Assembly (NCBI GenBank): GCA_000511875.1
Contig: AZIN01000001.1
Location: forward strand, 1-64,000
DNA from: Gammaproteobacteria bacterium MOLA455
Lineage (GTDB): Bacteria > Pseudomonadota > Gammaproteobacteria > Pseudomonadales > Porticoccaceae
Length of the DNA stretch: 64,000 nt
Direction of reading: 5' to 3'
Of this stretch, positions 31,934 through 42,640 are shown piece after piece (position 1 is the first letter of the stretch; each line of letters begins with the position of its first letter). The position numbers and the translations under genes are program-made. Under the pieces are notes generated by a model. That model searched no databases and was not told the DNA's origin. It worked only from the letters and a program-made list of their open reading frames with translations.

Positions 31934-33947
31934 CAAATTAACTCCCGTAACTCCCGTAACTCCCGTAAAGATAGTCATAGAAGGCTCAGTTGCCCTCATA
32001 AATATTGATAACCCGCCGGTCAACGCTCTATCCCAGGCAGTTCGCCAAGGGTTGATGGAATGCGTTGCAACAGCCAATAGTGATCCCAACATAGGGACCA
32101 TTGTTATAGCTTGCAGTGGTCGCACCTTTGTCGCTGGTGCCGATATCAGTGAGTTTGGTAAACCTCCGCTGGAACCTCATCTTCCGGATGTTCTCAATGC
32201 CATCGAGCAAAGCCCCAAGCCGGTTATTGCCGCACTGCATGGCACGGTGTTAGGCGGCGGTTTTGAATTGGCCCTGAGCTGTCACTATCGAATTGCCTTG
32301 GCCGGGACAAAATGTGGTCTGCCGGAAGTAACTCTCGGGTTGATTCCCGGAGCCGGCGGCACGCAGCGATTACCTCGGCTCTGTGGTATTGAAAAAGCAC
32401 TAGAAATGATCACCTCGGGTAAGTCAGTGGTGGTTGAAGACTTGCAGGCGTTCGGTGTTGTTGAATCTGTTGTCGGTGAAAATTTATTAGGGCATGCCAT
32501 TGAGTATGGCGCTCAGTTTAGTTCTCAAATTGATCGCAAAACGCCTGTCCCAACCAGCCAAATCCCAGCGCCTGTAGTTACAAATTCACAACTTTTTGAT
32601 CAGTGGCGAGCTAAACTGGCACGCAGAGCGCGGGGACAACTCGCCCCTCAAAACGCTATCCAGGCGATAGAAAATACCACTCTTTATTGCTTCCCTGAAG
32701 CCCTAGCAAAAGAGCGTGAACTGTTTGTCGAGTGTCGCAACTCATCTCAATCCGCGGCTATGCGCCACGCTTTTTTTGCCGAGCGGCAAGTGGCCAAACT
32801 GGATTTCCTGAAAACCGAAACCCAAGCATTGCCCATCGCCAAGGTCGCGGTGATTGGTGCCGGTACCATGGGCTGTGGCATCGCCATCTGTTTTGCCTCA
32901 GCCGGGATCGCGGTTCGACTGCTGGAATTAAAGGCAGAAAATTTGCAGCGGGGCCTCAATTTAATCGCTGAGCGCTATGCACAGTCCGTTGACTCCGATC
33001 GCATTGACTCGCAAACCAGAGATCAATGCCTTGCCCTAATTCAAGGCACCTGCCTCTATGAGGATCTTGCCGATGTGGATCTAGTTATCGAAGCCGCCTT
33101 TGAAAACGCAGAGGTTAAACGGGACATTTTTGTTCAGCTAGATCAGGTCTGTAAACCCTCAGCTATCCTTGCCTCCAACACCTCCTACTTAGATATCAAT
33201 GCCATAGCTGAGGTTACTGCGCGCCCAGAAAAAGTCTTAGGTATGCACTTCTTCAGTCCTGCTCATATTATGAAACTGCTGGAAGTGGTGCGCGCTCATA
33301 AGACCGATGATCAAACACTGTTAACCGCAATGAAACTGGGTAAACGTATCGGCAAAATAGCCGTCCCAGTAGGTGTCTGTTATGGCTTCGTCGGTAACCG
33401 TATGTACAGCGCTTACGGCGCTGCGGCCAATCAACTTCTGCTTGAAGGGGCAACACCAGAGCAGGTAGATCAGGCCATGGAAGACTGGGGCATGGCCATG
33501 GGGCCTTTTGCTGTGGCAGATCTGTCCGGCATTGATATCGGCTACAAGGCACGCAGAGAAAATCCCCATCGCCCATCTGATCCGAGTTTTTTTCGTCCAG
33601 CGGATCTTCTTGTGCAACAGGGCCGTCTCGGGCAGAAAACTGAGGCCGGATTTTATGCCTATCCTGGGGGTAAAAAGCAGCCTGACCCGGAAGTGATTCA
33701 GTTGATTATTGAAGAGGCGCGACGGCTTAAAATCCCTCAGAGAATAATTAGGCCAGGGGACATTCAGCGGCGTTTGATTACAGCGTTGATTAAGGAGGGG
33801 GAGAAAATTCTGGAACAGGGGATTGCTGTGCGTGCTGCGGATATAGACGTTATCTGGCTGAATGGTTATGGCTTTCCTCGTTACAGGGGAGGGCCGATGT
33901 ATTTTGCTAACAGCTCGGAATTTGATAGCCCAGCACTGTCATCCTGA
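31926..33947 (+). CDS. Fused enoyl-CoA hydratase / 3-hydroxyacyl-CoA dehydrogenase (PaaF-PaaH role)
   Basis: 673 residues, starting at a TTG that overlaps paaE; no ATG or GTG exists before residue 40. The hydratase domain (about 15-190) has GRTFVAGADISEF, GTVLGGGFELALSCHYRIA and LGLIPGAGGTQRLPR. The dehydrogenase half carries the NAD site VAVIGAGTMGCGIAICFASA, MHFFSPAHIMKLLEVV and the C-terminal domains. Together these do the jobs of the separate PaaF and PaaH of E. coli, neither of which is in the window. The N terminus is a TPV repeat from a 9-bp triplication, and the last codons and stop lie in a dispersed repeat. Confidence 0.88.
   Translation: MTNKLTPVTPVTPVKIVIEGSVALINIDNPPVNALSQAVRQGLMECVATANSDPNIGTIVIACSGRTFVAGADISEFGKPPLEPHLPDVLNAIEQSPKPVIAALHGTVLGGGFELALSCHYRIALAGTKCGLPEVTLGLIPGAGGTQRLPRLCGIEKALEMITSGKSVVVEDLQAFGVVESVVGENLLGHAIEYGAQFSSQIDRKTPVPTSQIPAPVVTNSQLFDQWRAKLARRARGQLAPQNAIQAIENTTLYCFPEALAKERELFVECRNSSQSAAMRHAFFAERQVAKLDFLKTETQALPIAKVAVIGAGTMGCGIAICFASAGIAVRLLELKAENLQRGLNLIAERYAQSVDSDRIDSQTRDQCLALIQGTCLYEDLADVDLVIEAAFENAEVKRDIFVQLDQVCKPSAILASNTSYLDINAIAEVTARPEKVLGMHFFSPAHIMKLLEVVRAHKTDDQTLLTAMKLGKRIGKIAVPVGVCYGFVGNRMYSAYGAAANQLLLEGATPEQVDQAMEDWGMAMGPFAVADLSGIDIGYKARRENPHRPSDPSFFRPADLLVQQGRLGQKTEAGFYAYPGGKKQPDPEVIQLIIEEARRLKIPQRIIRPGDIQRRLITALIKEGEKILEQGIAVRAADIDVIWLNGYGFPRYRGGPMYFANSSEFDSPALSS
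31940..31966 (+). repeat. Three 9-bp tandem repeats in the 5' coding end
   Basis: AACTCCCGT at 31940, 31949 and 31958. Being a multiple of three it adds the peptide repeats T-P-V without changing frame, at the weakly constrained N terminus of the fused dehydrogenase. Confidence 0.95.
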
Positions 33948-33979
33948 GAGGGTCAAGCTACACGACGAGGGATCTCATC
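33937..33979. repeat. Dispersed intergenic repeat overlapping a stop codon
   Basis: TGTCATCCTGAGAGGGTCAA, then GCTACACGACGAGGGATCTC. The TGA in CCTGA is the stop of the preceding gene, so repeat insertion appears to have replaced the original C terminus. Confidence 0.65.
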
Positions 33980-34048
33980 GGTGTTCAAGCCGCCAATCAT
34001 TATTTAGCCTATAATTCCCGCTTTGATGTTTTCGAGAAAAAAGCTTCC

Positions 34049-34285
34049 ATGGAACAAGTCACTCTTTATACAGGGCCTAATTGTCATCTTTGTGAGCAGG
34101 CCAAGGTGGTGCTCTATCCTCTGCTAATGGAAAGAGGGCTGCGTCTAATTGAGGTGAATATTAAAACCGATGCTGAGCTGCAGGAAAAATACGGGATTCG
34201 TATTCCGGTTGTGGCTCTGGCTAATGGTGAGGAGAAGGGCTGGCCTTTTACGGCTGCGCAAATTGGGCGCTTGCTGGATGTTTGA
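34049..34285 (+). CDS. Glutaredoxin-like protein (DUF836)
   Basis: 78 residues: VTLYTGPNCHLCEQAKVVL has the CxxC active site (CHLC) in the first thioredoxin-fold strand and helix, followed by a cis-Pro segment (IRIPVVAL). Small soluble thiol-disulfide protein. The function of the family is not firmly known. It is preceded by the dispersed repeat and stands alone. Confidence 0.88.
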   Translation: MEQVTLYTGPNCHLCEQAKVVLYPLLMERGLRLIEVNIKTDAELQEKYGIRIPVVALANGEEKGWPFTAAQIGRLLDV

Positions 34286-34323
34286 AATCTCAAAGCTGAT
34301 GCCTGGCACCAGCCCCAAACCGA

Positions 34324-34773
34324 CTAGGTGAACCGCGCCACATAAGAATCCAGGGCATTGGCAAACTCCATCCGATCCCTTTGGGTCAACGGTGGCGGAC
34401 CACCACCCACCTGCACACCGCTGTTACGCATACTGTCCATAAAATCCCGCATATTCAATCGCGCTTGGATATTCGCCTTGGTATACAGCTCGCCTCGTGG
34501 ATTCAACGCTTTGCCACCCTTACCAATCACCTCAGCGGCCAGCGGGATATCCGCGGTAATCACCAGATCATCCGCTTCCACCAACGCCACAATACGGTCA
34601 TCCGCCACATCAAATCCGGAGCTCACCTGAATACTACGTATCGTGGGTATTCTGGGGATATTTAATGCTTGGTTGGCGACCAAGATGAGTTCGATACCTG
34701 TTCGTTGAGACAGTCTATAGAGAATATCTTTAATCACTGTTGGACAGGCGTCGGCGTCTACGTAAATTTTCAA
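34324..34773 (-). CDS. YaiI/YqxD family (UPF0178) protein
   Basis: 149 residues with the NYN/PIN-like signature [28 protein letters not shown]-like block [15 protein letters not shown], and [13 protein letters not shown]. The fold suggests a metal-dependent nuclease but activity is unproven. The start is TTG, supported by GAGAGA 12 bases upstream. Convergent with the glutaredoxin-like gene. Confidence 0.93.
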   Translation of the reverse strand: MKIYVDADACPTVIKDILYRLSQRTGIELILVANQALNIPRIPTIRSIQVSSGFDVADDRIVALVEADDLVITADIPLAAEVIGKGGKALNPRGELYTKANIQARLNMRDFMDSMRNSGVQVGGGPPPLTQRDRMEFANALDSYVARFT

Positions 34774-34927
34774 AGCTATGTCTCTCTAGGTTCGGATTGC
34801 GCCATTGTAACGGCTAAATAGCCTTCTATATATCCTTGTAAATAGGGCGGTTCAAGGTAGAATGCTCGTTTAATTATTTAACCCCATGTGGCCTTTGGTA
34901 TAGGTCACCACTGGAAAGGAAAAGACA

Positions 34928-36856
34928 ATGCCCGCGATTACCCTCCCTGATGGATCCCAACGTATTTTCGACAACCCTGTTTCTGTAGCCGATGTGGCTG
35001 CGGATATTGGTGCCGGTCTGGCTAAAGCGACACTGGCTGGTGTGGTTAATGGCGAGGTGGTTGATGCGTCCTACCTTTTAGACCAAGACTCGAGCCTAGC
35101 GATTGTCACCGATCGCTCCGATGAGGCGCTGGATATTATCCGTCACTCCTCGGCTCACTTGTTGGCTATGGCGGTGAAGCAGTTGTTTCCAACAGCTCAG
35201 GTGACCATTGGTCCGGTCATTGAAGATGGCTTCTATTACGACTTTGCCTTTGAACGCGCCTTTACCCCGGAAGATCTCGAGGCTATCGAAGCGCGCATGA
35301 CTGAGCTTGTGAATCAGAATCACAGTATCAGCCGTGAAGAGTGGAAGCGCGACGAAGCCGTAGAATTCTTTAAGAGTATTGGTGAGGAATACAAAGCTGA
35401 GATTATTGCCAGCATTCCTGCTGATCAAGCCATTGGCCTCTACCGTCAGGGCGACTTTATCGACCTCTGTCGCGGCCCTCATGTTCCCTCCACTGCAAAA
35501 CTGTCTGCCTTTAAACTGACTAAAGTTGCCGGCGCTTACTGGCGTGGCGACAGCAACAATGAAATGTTACAGCGAATTTACGGTACCGCTTGGACGAATA
35601 AGAAGGAGCTTAAGGCCTATATTAATCGTTTGGCTGAAGCCGAGAAGCGCGATCACCGCAAGATTAACAAGAAGCTCGATCTCTACCATATGCAGGATGA
35701 GGCGCCGGGTTCGATCTTTTGGCACCCCAAGGGCTGGAGTATCTACAGTGCCATTGAAGAGTATATGCGCGGCAAGCAGCGCGCTCAGGGCTACCAAGAA
35801 ATTAAGACACCGCAGATTGTCGATCTAAGTCTGTGGGAAAAATCCGGTCACGCGGATAAGTTTGGCGACGGAATGTTTAGTCTGCAGACCGACGATCGCA
35901 ACTATGCGATTAAGCCGATGAATTGTCCCTGTCATGTGCAAGTGTTTAATCAGGGCTTAAAAAGCTATAGAGATCTTCCTCTGCGTCTGGCGGAGTTTGG
36001 TTCCTGTCACCGCAATGAGCCTTCGGGATCACTCCACGGCATTATGCGCGTGCGCGCGTTTACTCAGGATGACGCGCATATTTTCTGTACTGAAGAACAG
36101 ATTCAGCCAGAAGTGTCGCAGTTTATTGATTTTCTCCATGACGTCTATGCAGACTTTGGCTTCGATGAAATCATCTATCGGCTCTCTACTCGTCCTGCTG
36201 AGCGAGTCGGTTCCGATGAAGATTGGGATCGTGCCGAAGCGGCACTGGGTCAGGCTCTAGACGCAAAAGAATTACCTTGGCAAGAGCTGCCAGGAGAGGG
36301 CGCCTTTTACGGGCCCAAGATTGAGTTCTCGTTAAAAGACTGTATTGGTCGAGTTTGGCAGTTGGGTACCATTCAGGTGGACTTTTCAATGCCTGGTCGT
36401 CTCGATGCGCAGTATGTTAGTGAAGATGGCAGTCGCAAGGTTCCGGTGATGTTGCACCGGGCGATTTTGGGTTCTTTTGAGCGATTTATCGGTATTTTGA
36501 TCGAGCAGTACGAAGGCGCGTTTCCGTTTTGGTTGGCGCCGGAACAGGCGGTTGTGGCCAATATTACCGACGCTCAGGCTGATTATGCGCAAGAAGTTGC
36601 CAAAACACTGCAAAATAAAGGCTTTAGAGTGAATTGTGACTTGAGAAACGAGAAGATCGGCTTTAAAATCCGCGGTCATTCGATGCAGCGAGTCCCCTTT
36701 ATTCTCGTTGTTGGTGATAGTGAAAAAGAATCGCGCACGGTGGCGGTCCGAACTCGAGATGGAAAAGACCTTGGCAGCTTGCCGCTGCAGCAGGTTGAAG
36801 ACATGTTTACCTCTGAGACGGAACGACGAGGGCGTATTTGTGTTGAAACGGAGTAA
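34928..36856 (+). CDS. thrS: Threonyl-tRNA synthetase
   Basis: 642 residues, the same length as E. coli ThrS. TGS domain (1-60), the editing domain with [16 protein letters not shown], class II catalytic core ([31 protein letters not shown]) and anticodon-binding C terminus. AAAGGAAAAGACA precedes the start. Its last codons contain the ribosome site of infC. Confidence 0.98.
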   Translation: MPAITLPDGSQRIFDNPVSVADVAADIGAGLAKATLAGVVNGEVVDASYLLDQDSSLAIVTDRSDEALDIIRHSSAHLLAMAVKQLFPTAQVTIGPVIEDGFYYDFAFERAFTPEDLEAIEARMTELVNQNHSISREEWKRDEAVEFFKSIGEEYKAEIIASIPADQAIGLYRQGDFIDLCRGPHVPSTAKLSAFKLTKVAGAYWRGDSNNEMLQRIYGTAWTNKKELKAYINRLAEAEKRDHRKINKKLDLYHMQDEAPGSIFWHPKGWSIYSAIEEYMRGKQRAQGYQEIKTPQIVDLSLWEKSGHADKFGDGMFSLQTDDRNYAIKPMNCPCHVQVFNQGLKSYRDLPLRLAEFGSCHRNEPSGSLHGIMRVRAFTQDDAHIFCTEEQIQPEVSQFIDFLHDVYADFGFDEIIYRLSTRPAERVGSDEDWDRAEAALGQALDAKELPWQELPGEGAFYGPKIEFSLKDCIGRVWQLGTIQVDFSMPGRLDAQYVSEDGSRKVPVMLHRAILGSFERFIGILIEQYEGAFPFWLAPEQAVVANITDAQADYAQEVAKTLQNKGFRVNCDLRNEKIGFKIRGHSMQRVPFILVVGDSEKESRTVAVRTRDGKDLGSLPLQQVEDMFTSETERRGRICVETE

Positions 36857-36861
36857 AGCTT

Positions 36862-37389
36862 ATTAAAAAAGACAGCAAACGGGCACGTCTAAACGACAGT
36901 ATCACGTCCCCCGAAGTTCGATTGGTTGCATCAGATGGTAGTCAGGTTGGCGTAGTTAGCCTTGAGACTGCTCTCGAAGCTGCGCAGAAAGAGACACTTG
37001 ATCTGGTTGAGATTTCACCAGATGCCGAGCCTCCAGTATGTAAAATCATGGACTACGGCAAACACGTCTTTGATATCAAGAAGAAGGTTGCCCTGCAGAA
37101 GAAAAAGCAGAAGCAGACACAGGTTAAAGAAATGAAGTTTCGTCCTGGCACAGATCAGGGCGATTATGACATCAAGTTGCGCAACTTAGTTCGCTTCTTG
37201 GAGAATGGTGATAAAGCTAAAATCTCGCTGCGTTTTCGCGGGCGTGAAATGGCTCACCAGCAGCTCGGTATGGATATGATGAAACGCATTGAAGCGGATC
37301 TCGCTGAGCTGGCACAAGTGGAACAGTTTCCAAAAATGGAAGGTCGTCAAATGATCATGGTTCTGTCGCCACGTAGCAAGAAGAAGTAA
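36862..37389 (+). CDS. infC: Translation initiation factor IF-3, AUU start
   Basis: 175 residues when begun at the ATT at 36862, which has GGAG eight bases upstream inside the thrS end. Translation reads [20 protein letters not shown], matching the N-terminal domain of IF-3; a GTG/TTG start further in would remove it. The AUU start is the basis of IF-3 autocontrol in E. coli. [19 protein letters not shown] is the family signature. Confidence 0.95.
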   Translation: MKKDSKRARLNDSITSPEVRLVASDGSQVGVVSLETALEAAQKETLDLVEISPDAEPPVCKIMDYGKHVFDIKKKVALQKKKQKQTQVKEMKFRPGTDQGDYDIKLRNLVRFLENGDKAKISLRFRGREMAHQQLGMDMMKRIEADLAELAQVEQFPKMEGRQMIMVLSPRSKKK

Positions 37390-37479
37390 TTTAACGCGAC
37401 CCGCGTTCAGCCACATTTTTTGGCAGGCTGTCCGGGCGTCTCTTCTTGATTAATCTAACTCTCAATTTGGAGAACAGCA

Positions 37480-37674
37480 ATGCCAAAAGGTAAGACACAC
37501 AGTGGAGCGGCAAAACGCTTCAAAAAAACGGCTTCTGGTTACAAGCACAAGCACCAGCACAAGAGCCACATCCTCACCAAAATGACAACGAAGCGTAAGC
37601 GTCAACTCCGTGGCACCAGCATTCTGAATGCTGCTGACAAACCACGCGTCGATCGCATGCTGCGTAACGTCTAA
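37480..37674 (+). CDS. rpmI: 50S ribosomal protein L35
   Basis: 64 residues: [34 protein letters not shown] and RMLRNV are bL35 hallmarks. TTTGGAGAACAGC precedes the ATG. The 90-base gap after infC holds a possible L20-binding leader, which I cannot resolve. Confidence 0.98.
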   Translation: MPKGKTHSGAAKRFKKTASGYKHKHQHKSHILTKMTTKRKRQLRGTSILNAADKPRVDRMLRNV

Positions 37675-37700
37675 TTAACTAGTTTTGGGAGGAAAAAGAT

Positions 37701-38057
37701 ATGCCTAGAGTAAAACGCGGTGTTGAAGCCGGTCGTCGTCACAAGAAGATTTTAAAGCAAGCCAAAGGATATTACGGAGCTCGTAGCCGTGTTTATCGCG
37801 TAGCAGTTCAGGCTGTTACCAAAGCAGGTCAATACGCCTATCGTGACCGTCGCGCTAAGAAGCGAACGTTCCGTAGACTTTGGATTGCTCGTATCAATGC
37901 CCAGTCTCGTGTTGAGGGATTGGCGTATAGCAGATTGATCAATGGTCTGAGCAAAGCAGGTGTTGCTCTCGACCGTCGCGTACTCGCCGACTTGGCAGTA
38001 CACGACAAAGCAGCATTTGGTGCAGTAGTTAATATAGCCAAAGCTGCCCTAGCTTAA
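37701..38057 (+). CDS. rplT: 50S ribosomal protein L20
   Basis: 118 residues: [51 protein letters not shown]. bL20 binds 23S rRNA and, in E. coli, represses its own operon. GGGAGGAAAAAG upstream. Confidence 0.98.
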   Translation: MPRVKRGVEAGRRHKKILKQAKGYYGARSRVYRVAVQAVTKAGQYAYRDRRAKKRTFRRLWIARINAQSRVEGLAYSRLINGLSKAGVALDRRVLADLAVHDKAAFGAVVNIAKAALA

Positions 38058-38102
38058 ATAGCGACTCACCTGCTCTGGCAGGCGTTGTAACAAGCTAATC
38101 AG

Positions 38103-38138
38103 ATAGGGGAAGGGCCAACGCTCTTTCCCTATTTTTTT
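38103..38138 (+). terminator. Terminator between rplT and pheS
   Basis: ATAGGGGAAGGG and CTCTTTCCCTAT form a 12-bp stem (two G-U pairs) over CCAACG, followed by seven Ts. It could act as an attenuator for pheST, but no phenylalanine-rich leader peptide like PheM is visible in the 45 bases before it. Confidence 0.85.
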
Positions 38139-38177
38139 ATCAGTAATATAAGATAGTCAACTGAACTACTGTGGTGA

Positions 38178-39197
<1,020 letters not shown>

Positions 39198-39210
39198 GGC
39201 TGGGTAAACA

Positions 39211-41589
39211 ATGAAATTTAGTGAATCCTGGTTGCGTCAAGCCGTTGACCCAAGCATCTCAACCGAAGACCTAGTGGCCCAAGTGACCATGGCCGGATTA
39301 GAAGTTGATGCAGTGGAGAGCGCCGCACCAGAAATGTCTGGTGTAGTGGTAGGCGAGATAGTCGCAGTAGAACAGCATCCGGATGCGGACAAATTGCGTG
39401 TCTGTCAGGTGGCCGGTGGCGGTGAAATCGCTCAGGTCGTCTGTGGTGCACCAAATGCTCGCGCTGGTATTAAAGTGCCATTCGCCACAGTGGGGGCCAA
39501 ACTCCCCGGCGACTTCAAGATTAAAAAAGCTAAGCTTAGGGGCGTCGAATCCTTCGGTATGCTCTGTGCTCAGACTGAACTTCAACTCGGCGACGACGAT
39601 GATGGCCTCTGGGAACTTCCAGCCGATGCTCCAGTGGGTGGCGATCTAATCGACTACTTAGAGCTCAATGACAATATTATTGAGGTAGATCTAACCCCTA
39701 ACCGTGGTGACTGCTTAAGTATTCGAGGTCTCGCCCGTGAAGTCGGTGTGCTCAATAAGGCTGCAGTTACAGAGCAAACCTGCGCCCCTGTAGCTGCGAC
39801 TATTGAAGATCGCATAAGTATCACACTTGAGGCTCCAGAGGCCTGTGCGCGCTATGTAGGCCGCGTAATCCGCAATCTCGACCTAGCACAGCCAACACCC
39901 CAGTGGATGCAAGAGAAATTGCGCCGCAGTGGTGTGCGCAGTTTGGGTCCAGCAGTAGATGTTACCAACTATGTATTACTTGAGTTAGGCCAGCCAATGC
40001 ATGCCTTCGATCTGTCCAAGATTGATGGTGATATTGTTGTACGCATGGGTCGCGACGAAAAAGTAAAACTCCTTGATGATTCTGAAGTAGTAGTAGACAC
40101 CCAGACATTGGTGATTGCCGATAACAGCAAAGCACTGGCCATGGCCGGTATTATGGGTGGCGACGAGTCCGCCGTTGGCAATGACACTACTGACATCCTG
40201 TTTGAAAGCGCGTGGTTTAATCCTTTAGCGATTGCCGGTAAAGCGCGTAATTATGGCAAGCACACAGATTCATCACATCGTTTTGAGCGTGGTGTTGATT
40301 CCCAGCTCCAGGTTGATGCCATCGAACGGGCCAGCGCACTGATGTTAGACATCTGTGGTGGTCAGGCGGGACCTGTTGTCATCGAAGAGTCCGCCGAGCA
40401 CCTACCTGCACCAGCCACGATAAAGCTGCGCGACGCCCATCTGGCTCAGCAGTTGGGTGTAGTGATTGGCGCCTCCGAAATCGACGATATTCTGACCCGC
40501 TTAGGTCTATCCCTTGTCGCTCGCGACGATCAGGGTTCCACCTGGGTTGCACCCAGCTGGCGTTTTGATATCGCCATTGAGCAAGATCTGGTTGAAGAGG
40601 TAGCGCGCATCTATGGCTACAACAATCTTCCTACCTCTACGCCTACTATGGCCCTGGAATTACAGGCTAAGCCGGAGCGCCAACAGGACCTGAGTATCCT
40701 TAGGCAGCAACTGGTTGCAAGTGGTTACCAAGAAGCAGTGACCTACAGCTTTGTCGACCCTGAGCTGCAAAAGTGGGTTGATCCTGAGACGTTGGCTGTG
40801 GCACTGCAGAATCCGATTTCAGCTGATATGTCAGTCATGCGCACTAGCCTCTGGCCGGGTTTGTTATCTACAGCGATCTACAATCTCAATCGCCAGCAAA
40901 ATCGCGTGCGTATTTTTGAAGCCGGCCAGTGTTTTGTCCCAGGTGAAAATGGCGCGCTCACCCAGAATATGGCCCTGGCCGGATTGATCTGTGGTTCACG
41001 CACACCAACGGGTTGGACCGCGAGCAAAGACAAAGTGGATTTCTTTGATCTCAAAGGCGATCTCGAAGCCGTTTTGGCACTGACCGGTTTAGCTGAGCAG
41101 TTTAGTTTTACCGCTGCCGAGCATCCCGCGTTGCACCCAGGCCAAGCGGCAATGGTATCGCGCAATGGCGAGCAGGTCGGTTGGATAGGGCAGTTACATC
41201 CCAAGCTTCAGGCACAGTTAGACGTCAGTACTCCGGTCTATCTGTTCCAAGTTGATGTGGCCAAAGTCAGCGAAAGCCGATTGCCTAAATTCAGTGAGGT
41301 GAGCAAATTTCCAGCAGTTCGCCGTGACCTAGCATTCCTGGTAGATAGCCAAATTGCCTCCGCTGATTTGATGCTGGAAGCGCGCAACGCCGGCGGGGAG
41401 CACCTTGTCGATTTAATGTTGTTTGATGTATATCAGAGCAAAGATATTGATAACAAAGGAAAAAGTCTCGCGTTAGGCTTGACGTTTCAGCATGCTTCGC
41501 GCACTCTTACAGACGATGAAATCAATCTGTCCATAGATCGAGTCGTTAAGAAGCTCGACGAAAAGTTTAAAGCAGAGCTCAGGGGCTGA
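39211..41589 (+). CDS. pheT: Phenylalanyl-tRNA synthetase beta subunit
   Basis: 792 residues, close to the 795 of E. coli. tRNA-binding EMAP-like domain (VVGEIVAVEQHPDADKLRVC), B3/B4 editing region, B5, and C-terminal ferredoxin-like anticodon-binding domain (KFPAVRRDLAFLVD). Acts with PheS. Confidence 0.98.
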   Translation: MKFSESWLRQAVDPSISTEDLVAQVTMAGLEVDAVESAAPEMSGVVVGEIVAVEQHPDADKLRVCQVAGGGEIAQVVCGAPNARAGIKVPFATVGAKLPGDFKIKKAKLRGVESFGMLCAQTELQLGDDDDGLWELPADAPVGGDLIDYLELNDNIIEVDLTPNRGDCLSIRGLAREVGVLNKAAVTEQTCAPVAATIEDRISITLEAPEACARYVGRVIRNLDLAQPTPQWMQEKLRRSGVRSLGPAVDVTNYVLLELGQPMHAFDLSKIDGDIVVRMGRDEKVKLLDDSEVVVDTQTLVIADNSKALAMAGIMGGDESAVGNDTTDILFESAWFNPLAIAGKARNYGKHTDSSHRFERGVDSQLQVDAIERASALMLDICGGQAGPVVIEESAEHLPAPATIKLRDAHLAQQLGVVIGASEIDDILTRLGLSLVARDDQGSTWVAPSWRFDIAIEQDLVEEVARIYGYNNLPTSTPTMALELQAKPERQQDLSILRQQLVASGYQEAVTYSFVDPELQKWVDPETLAVALQNPISADMSVMRTSLWPGLLSTAIYNLNRQQNRVRIFEAGQCFVPGENGALTQNMALAGLICGSRTPTGWTASKDKVDFFDLKGDLEAVLALTGLAEQFSFTAAEHPALHPGQAAMVSRNGEQVGWIGQLHPKLQAQLDVSTPVYLFQVDVAKVSESRLPKFSEVSKFPAVRRDLAFLVDSQIASADLMLEARNAGGEHLVDLMLFDVYQSKDIDNKGKSLALGLTFQHASRTLTDDEINLSIDRVVKKLDEKFKAELRG

Positions 41590-41660
41590 TAAAAACCTCG
41601 AGTTCAAAGCAGGGAATTACTCTTGTATGGCAATGTCATGCATAAAAGTTAGGTGTAAAA

Positions 41661-41960
41661 ATGGGTGCGTTAACCAAAGCTGATTTAGCTGAAATGTTGT
41701 TCGAAGAACTGGGTCTCAATAAACGCGAGGCCAAAGAAATCGTCGAAATGTTTTACAGCGAAATCTCACTAGCATTGGAAAATAATGATTCGGTTAAGCT
41801 GTCTGGGTTCGGCAACTTCGAGCTACGTGATAAAAAAAGCCGGCCGGGACGCAACCCGAAAACCGGTGAAGAAATTCCCATCTCCGCACGGCGAGTAGTG
41901 ACCTTCAAGCCAGGCCAGAAATTAAAGGCGCGAGTAGAGAACTATGCTGGAACCAAGTAA
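41661..41960 (+). CDS. ihfA: Integration host factor alpha subunit
   Basis: 99 residues: [54 protein letters not shown]-bending protein; heterodimer with IhfB. Standard position after pheT. Its last 17 bases overlap the start of the MerR-type gene. Confidence 0.98.
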   Translation: MGALTKADLAEMLFEELGLNKREAKEIVEMFYSEISLALENNDSVKLSGFGNFELRDKKSRPGRNPKTGEEIPISARRVVTFKPGQKLKARVENYAGTK

Positions 41961-42303
41961 CAACAACGAACTGCCGGTTATACCGGGAAAGCGTTACTTC
42001 ACCATCGGCGAAGTCGCCGAGCTGTGTGACGTAAAGCCTCATGTTCTGCGTTATTGGGAACAAGAATTTCCCAGCCTAAACCCCGTCAAGCGTCGCGGCA
42101 ACCGCCGTTACTATCAGCGTCCAGACGTAGTGCTGATCCGTCAAATTCGTTCCTTACTCTATCAGCAGGGCTTCACCATTGGCGGTGCACGTCAGCGCCT
42201 AGAGGGTGAATCCACCAAAGAAGAACAGACCCCGTACAAGCAGCTAATCGACCAAACTATTTCTGAACTTGAAGGCATAATCACCTTACTCGACAAAGAG
42301 TAA
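41944..42303 (+). CDS. MerR-family transcriptional regulator
   Basis: 119 residues: [40 protein letters not shown] and a short dimerisation helix. No metal-binding cysteines follow, so it is not a classical metal sensor. This gene follows ihfA in many Pseudomonas-like genomes. Target unknown. It overlaps ihfA and is probably cotranscribed. Confidence 0.92.
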   Translation: MLEPSNNNELPVIPGKRYFTIGEVAELCDVKPHVLRYWEQEFPSLNPVKRRGNRRYYQRPDVVLIRQIRSLLYQQGFTIGGARQRLEGESTKEEQTPYKQLIDQTISELEGIITLLDKE

Positions 42304-42322
42304 GCATCACAGACTATTCTGG

Positions 42323-42350
42323 TTGCAAAAGCACTCGGTGCCTGTATGAT
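42323..42350 (+). promoter_or_regulatory. Promoter of tRNA-Pro
   Basis: TTGCAA (42323-42328), a 16-base spacer and TATGAT (42345-42350), followed by a G/C-containing discriminator. The expected start is about eight bases before the mature tRNA. Confidence 0.65.
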
Positions 42351-42364
42351 TGCGCACTTGAAAT

Positions 42365-42441
42365 CGGGGCGTAGCGCAGCCTGGTAGCGCACTACACTGG
42401 GGGTGTAGTGGTCGCAGGTTCAAATCCTGCCGTCCCGACCA
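42365..42441 (+). tRNA. tRNA-Pro(GGG)
   Basis: 77-base cloverleaf: acceptor CGGGGCG pairs with CGTCCCG, anticodon stem CTACA/TGTAG around CTGGGGG gives anticodon GGG, T arm GCAGGTTCAAATCCTGC, CCA encoded. Reads CCC/CCU. Confidence 0.97.
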
Positions 42442-42640
42442 ATTAAATAAAAAAGGCCACCTACTTCGTAGGTGGCCTTTTTTATTTAACCGCCGGAACG
42501 GCGAGATTTCGAGGCTCAAAGCGCCAGGTTCACAAATTACGCCTACGGCTAAATTTGAACGAGTCGCAACGCGACGCAGCGCCAAAGGGGTCGTAATAAA
42601 CCAAAGTTTGTTACGATAAATCCTGCCGTCCCCACCAGTC
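42442..42640 (+). other. tRNA-linked noncoding segment ending in a tRNA-Pro 3'-end copy
   Basis: After the terminator: GGAACGGCGAGA, GCGCCAAAGGGGTC, a hairpin CGTAATAAAC / GTTTGTTACG (42594-42617), then AAATCCTGCCGTCCCCACCA (42619-42638), which is the last 20 bases of tRNA-Pro with one change. The order terminator, GACGGC/AACGGC-GAGA, GCCAAAGG, hairpin, tRNA end is the same as behind tRNA-Ser (7521-7689). No coding capacity. Confidence 0.55.
42449..42483 (+). terminator. Terminator of tRNA-Pro
   Basis: AAAAAAGGCCACCTA and TAGGTGGCCTTTTTT form a perfect 15-bp stem around CTTCG. Its downstream arm plus the next 19 bases are repeated at 42715-42748. Confidence 0.95.
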
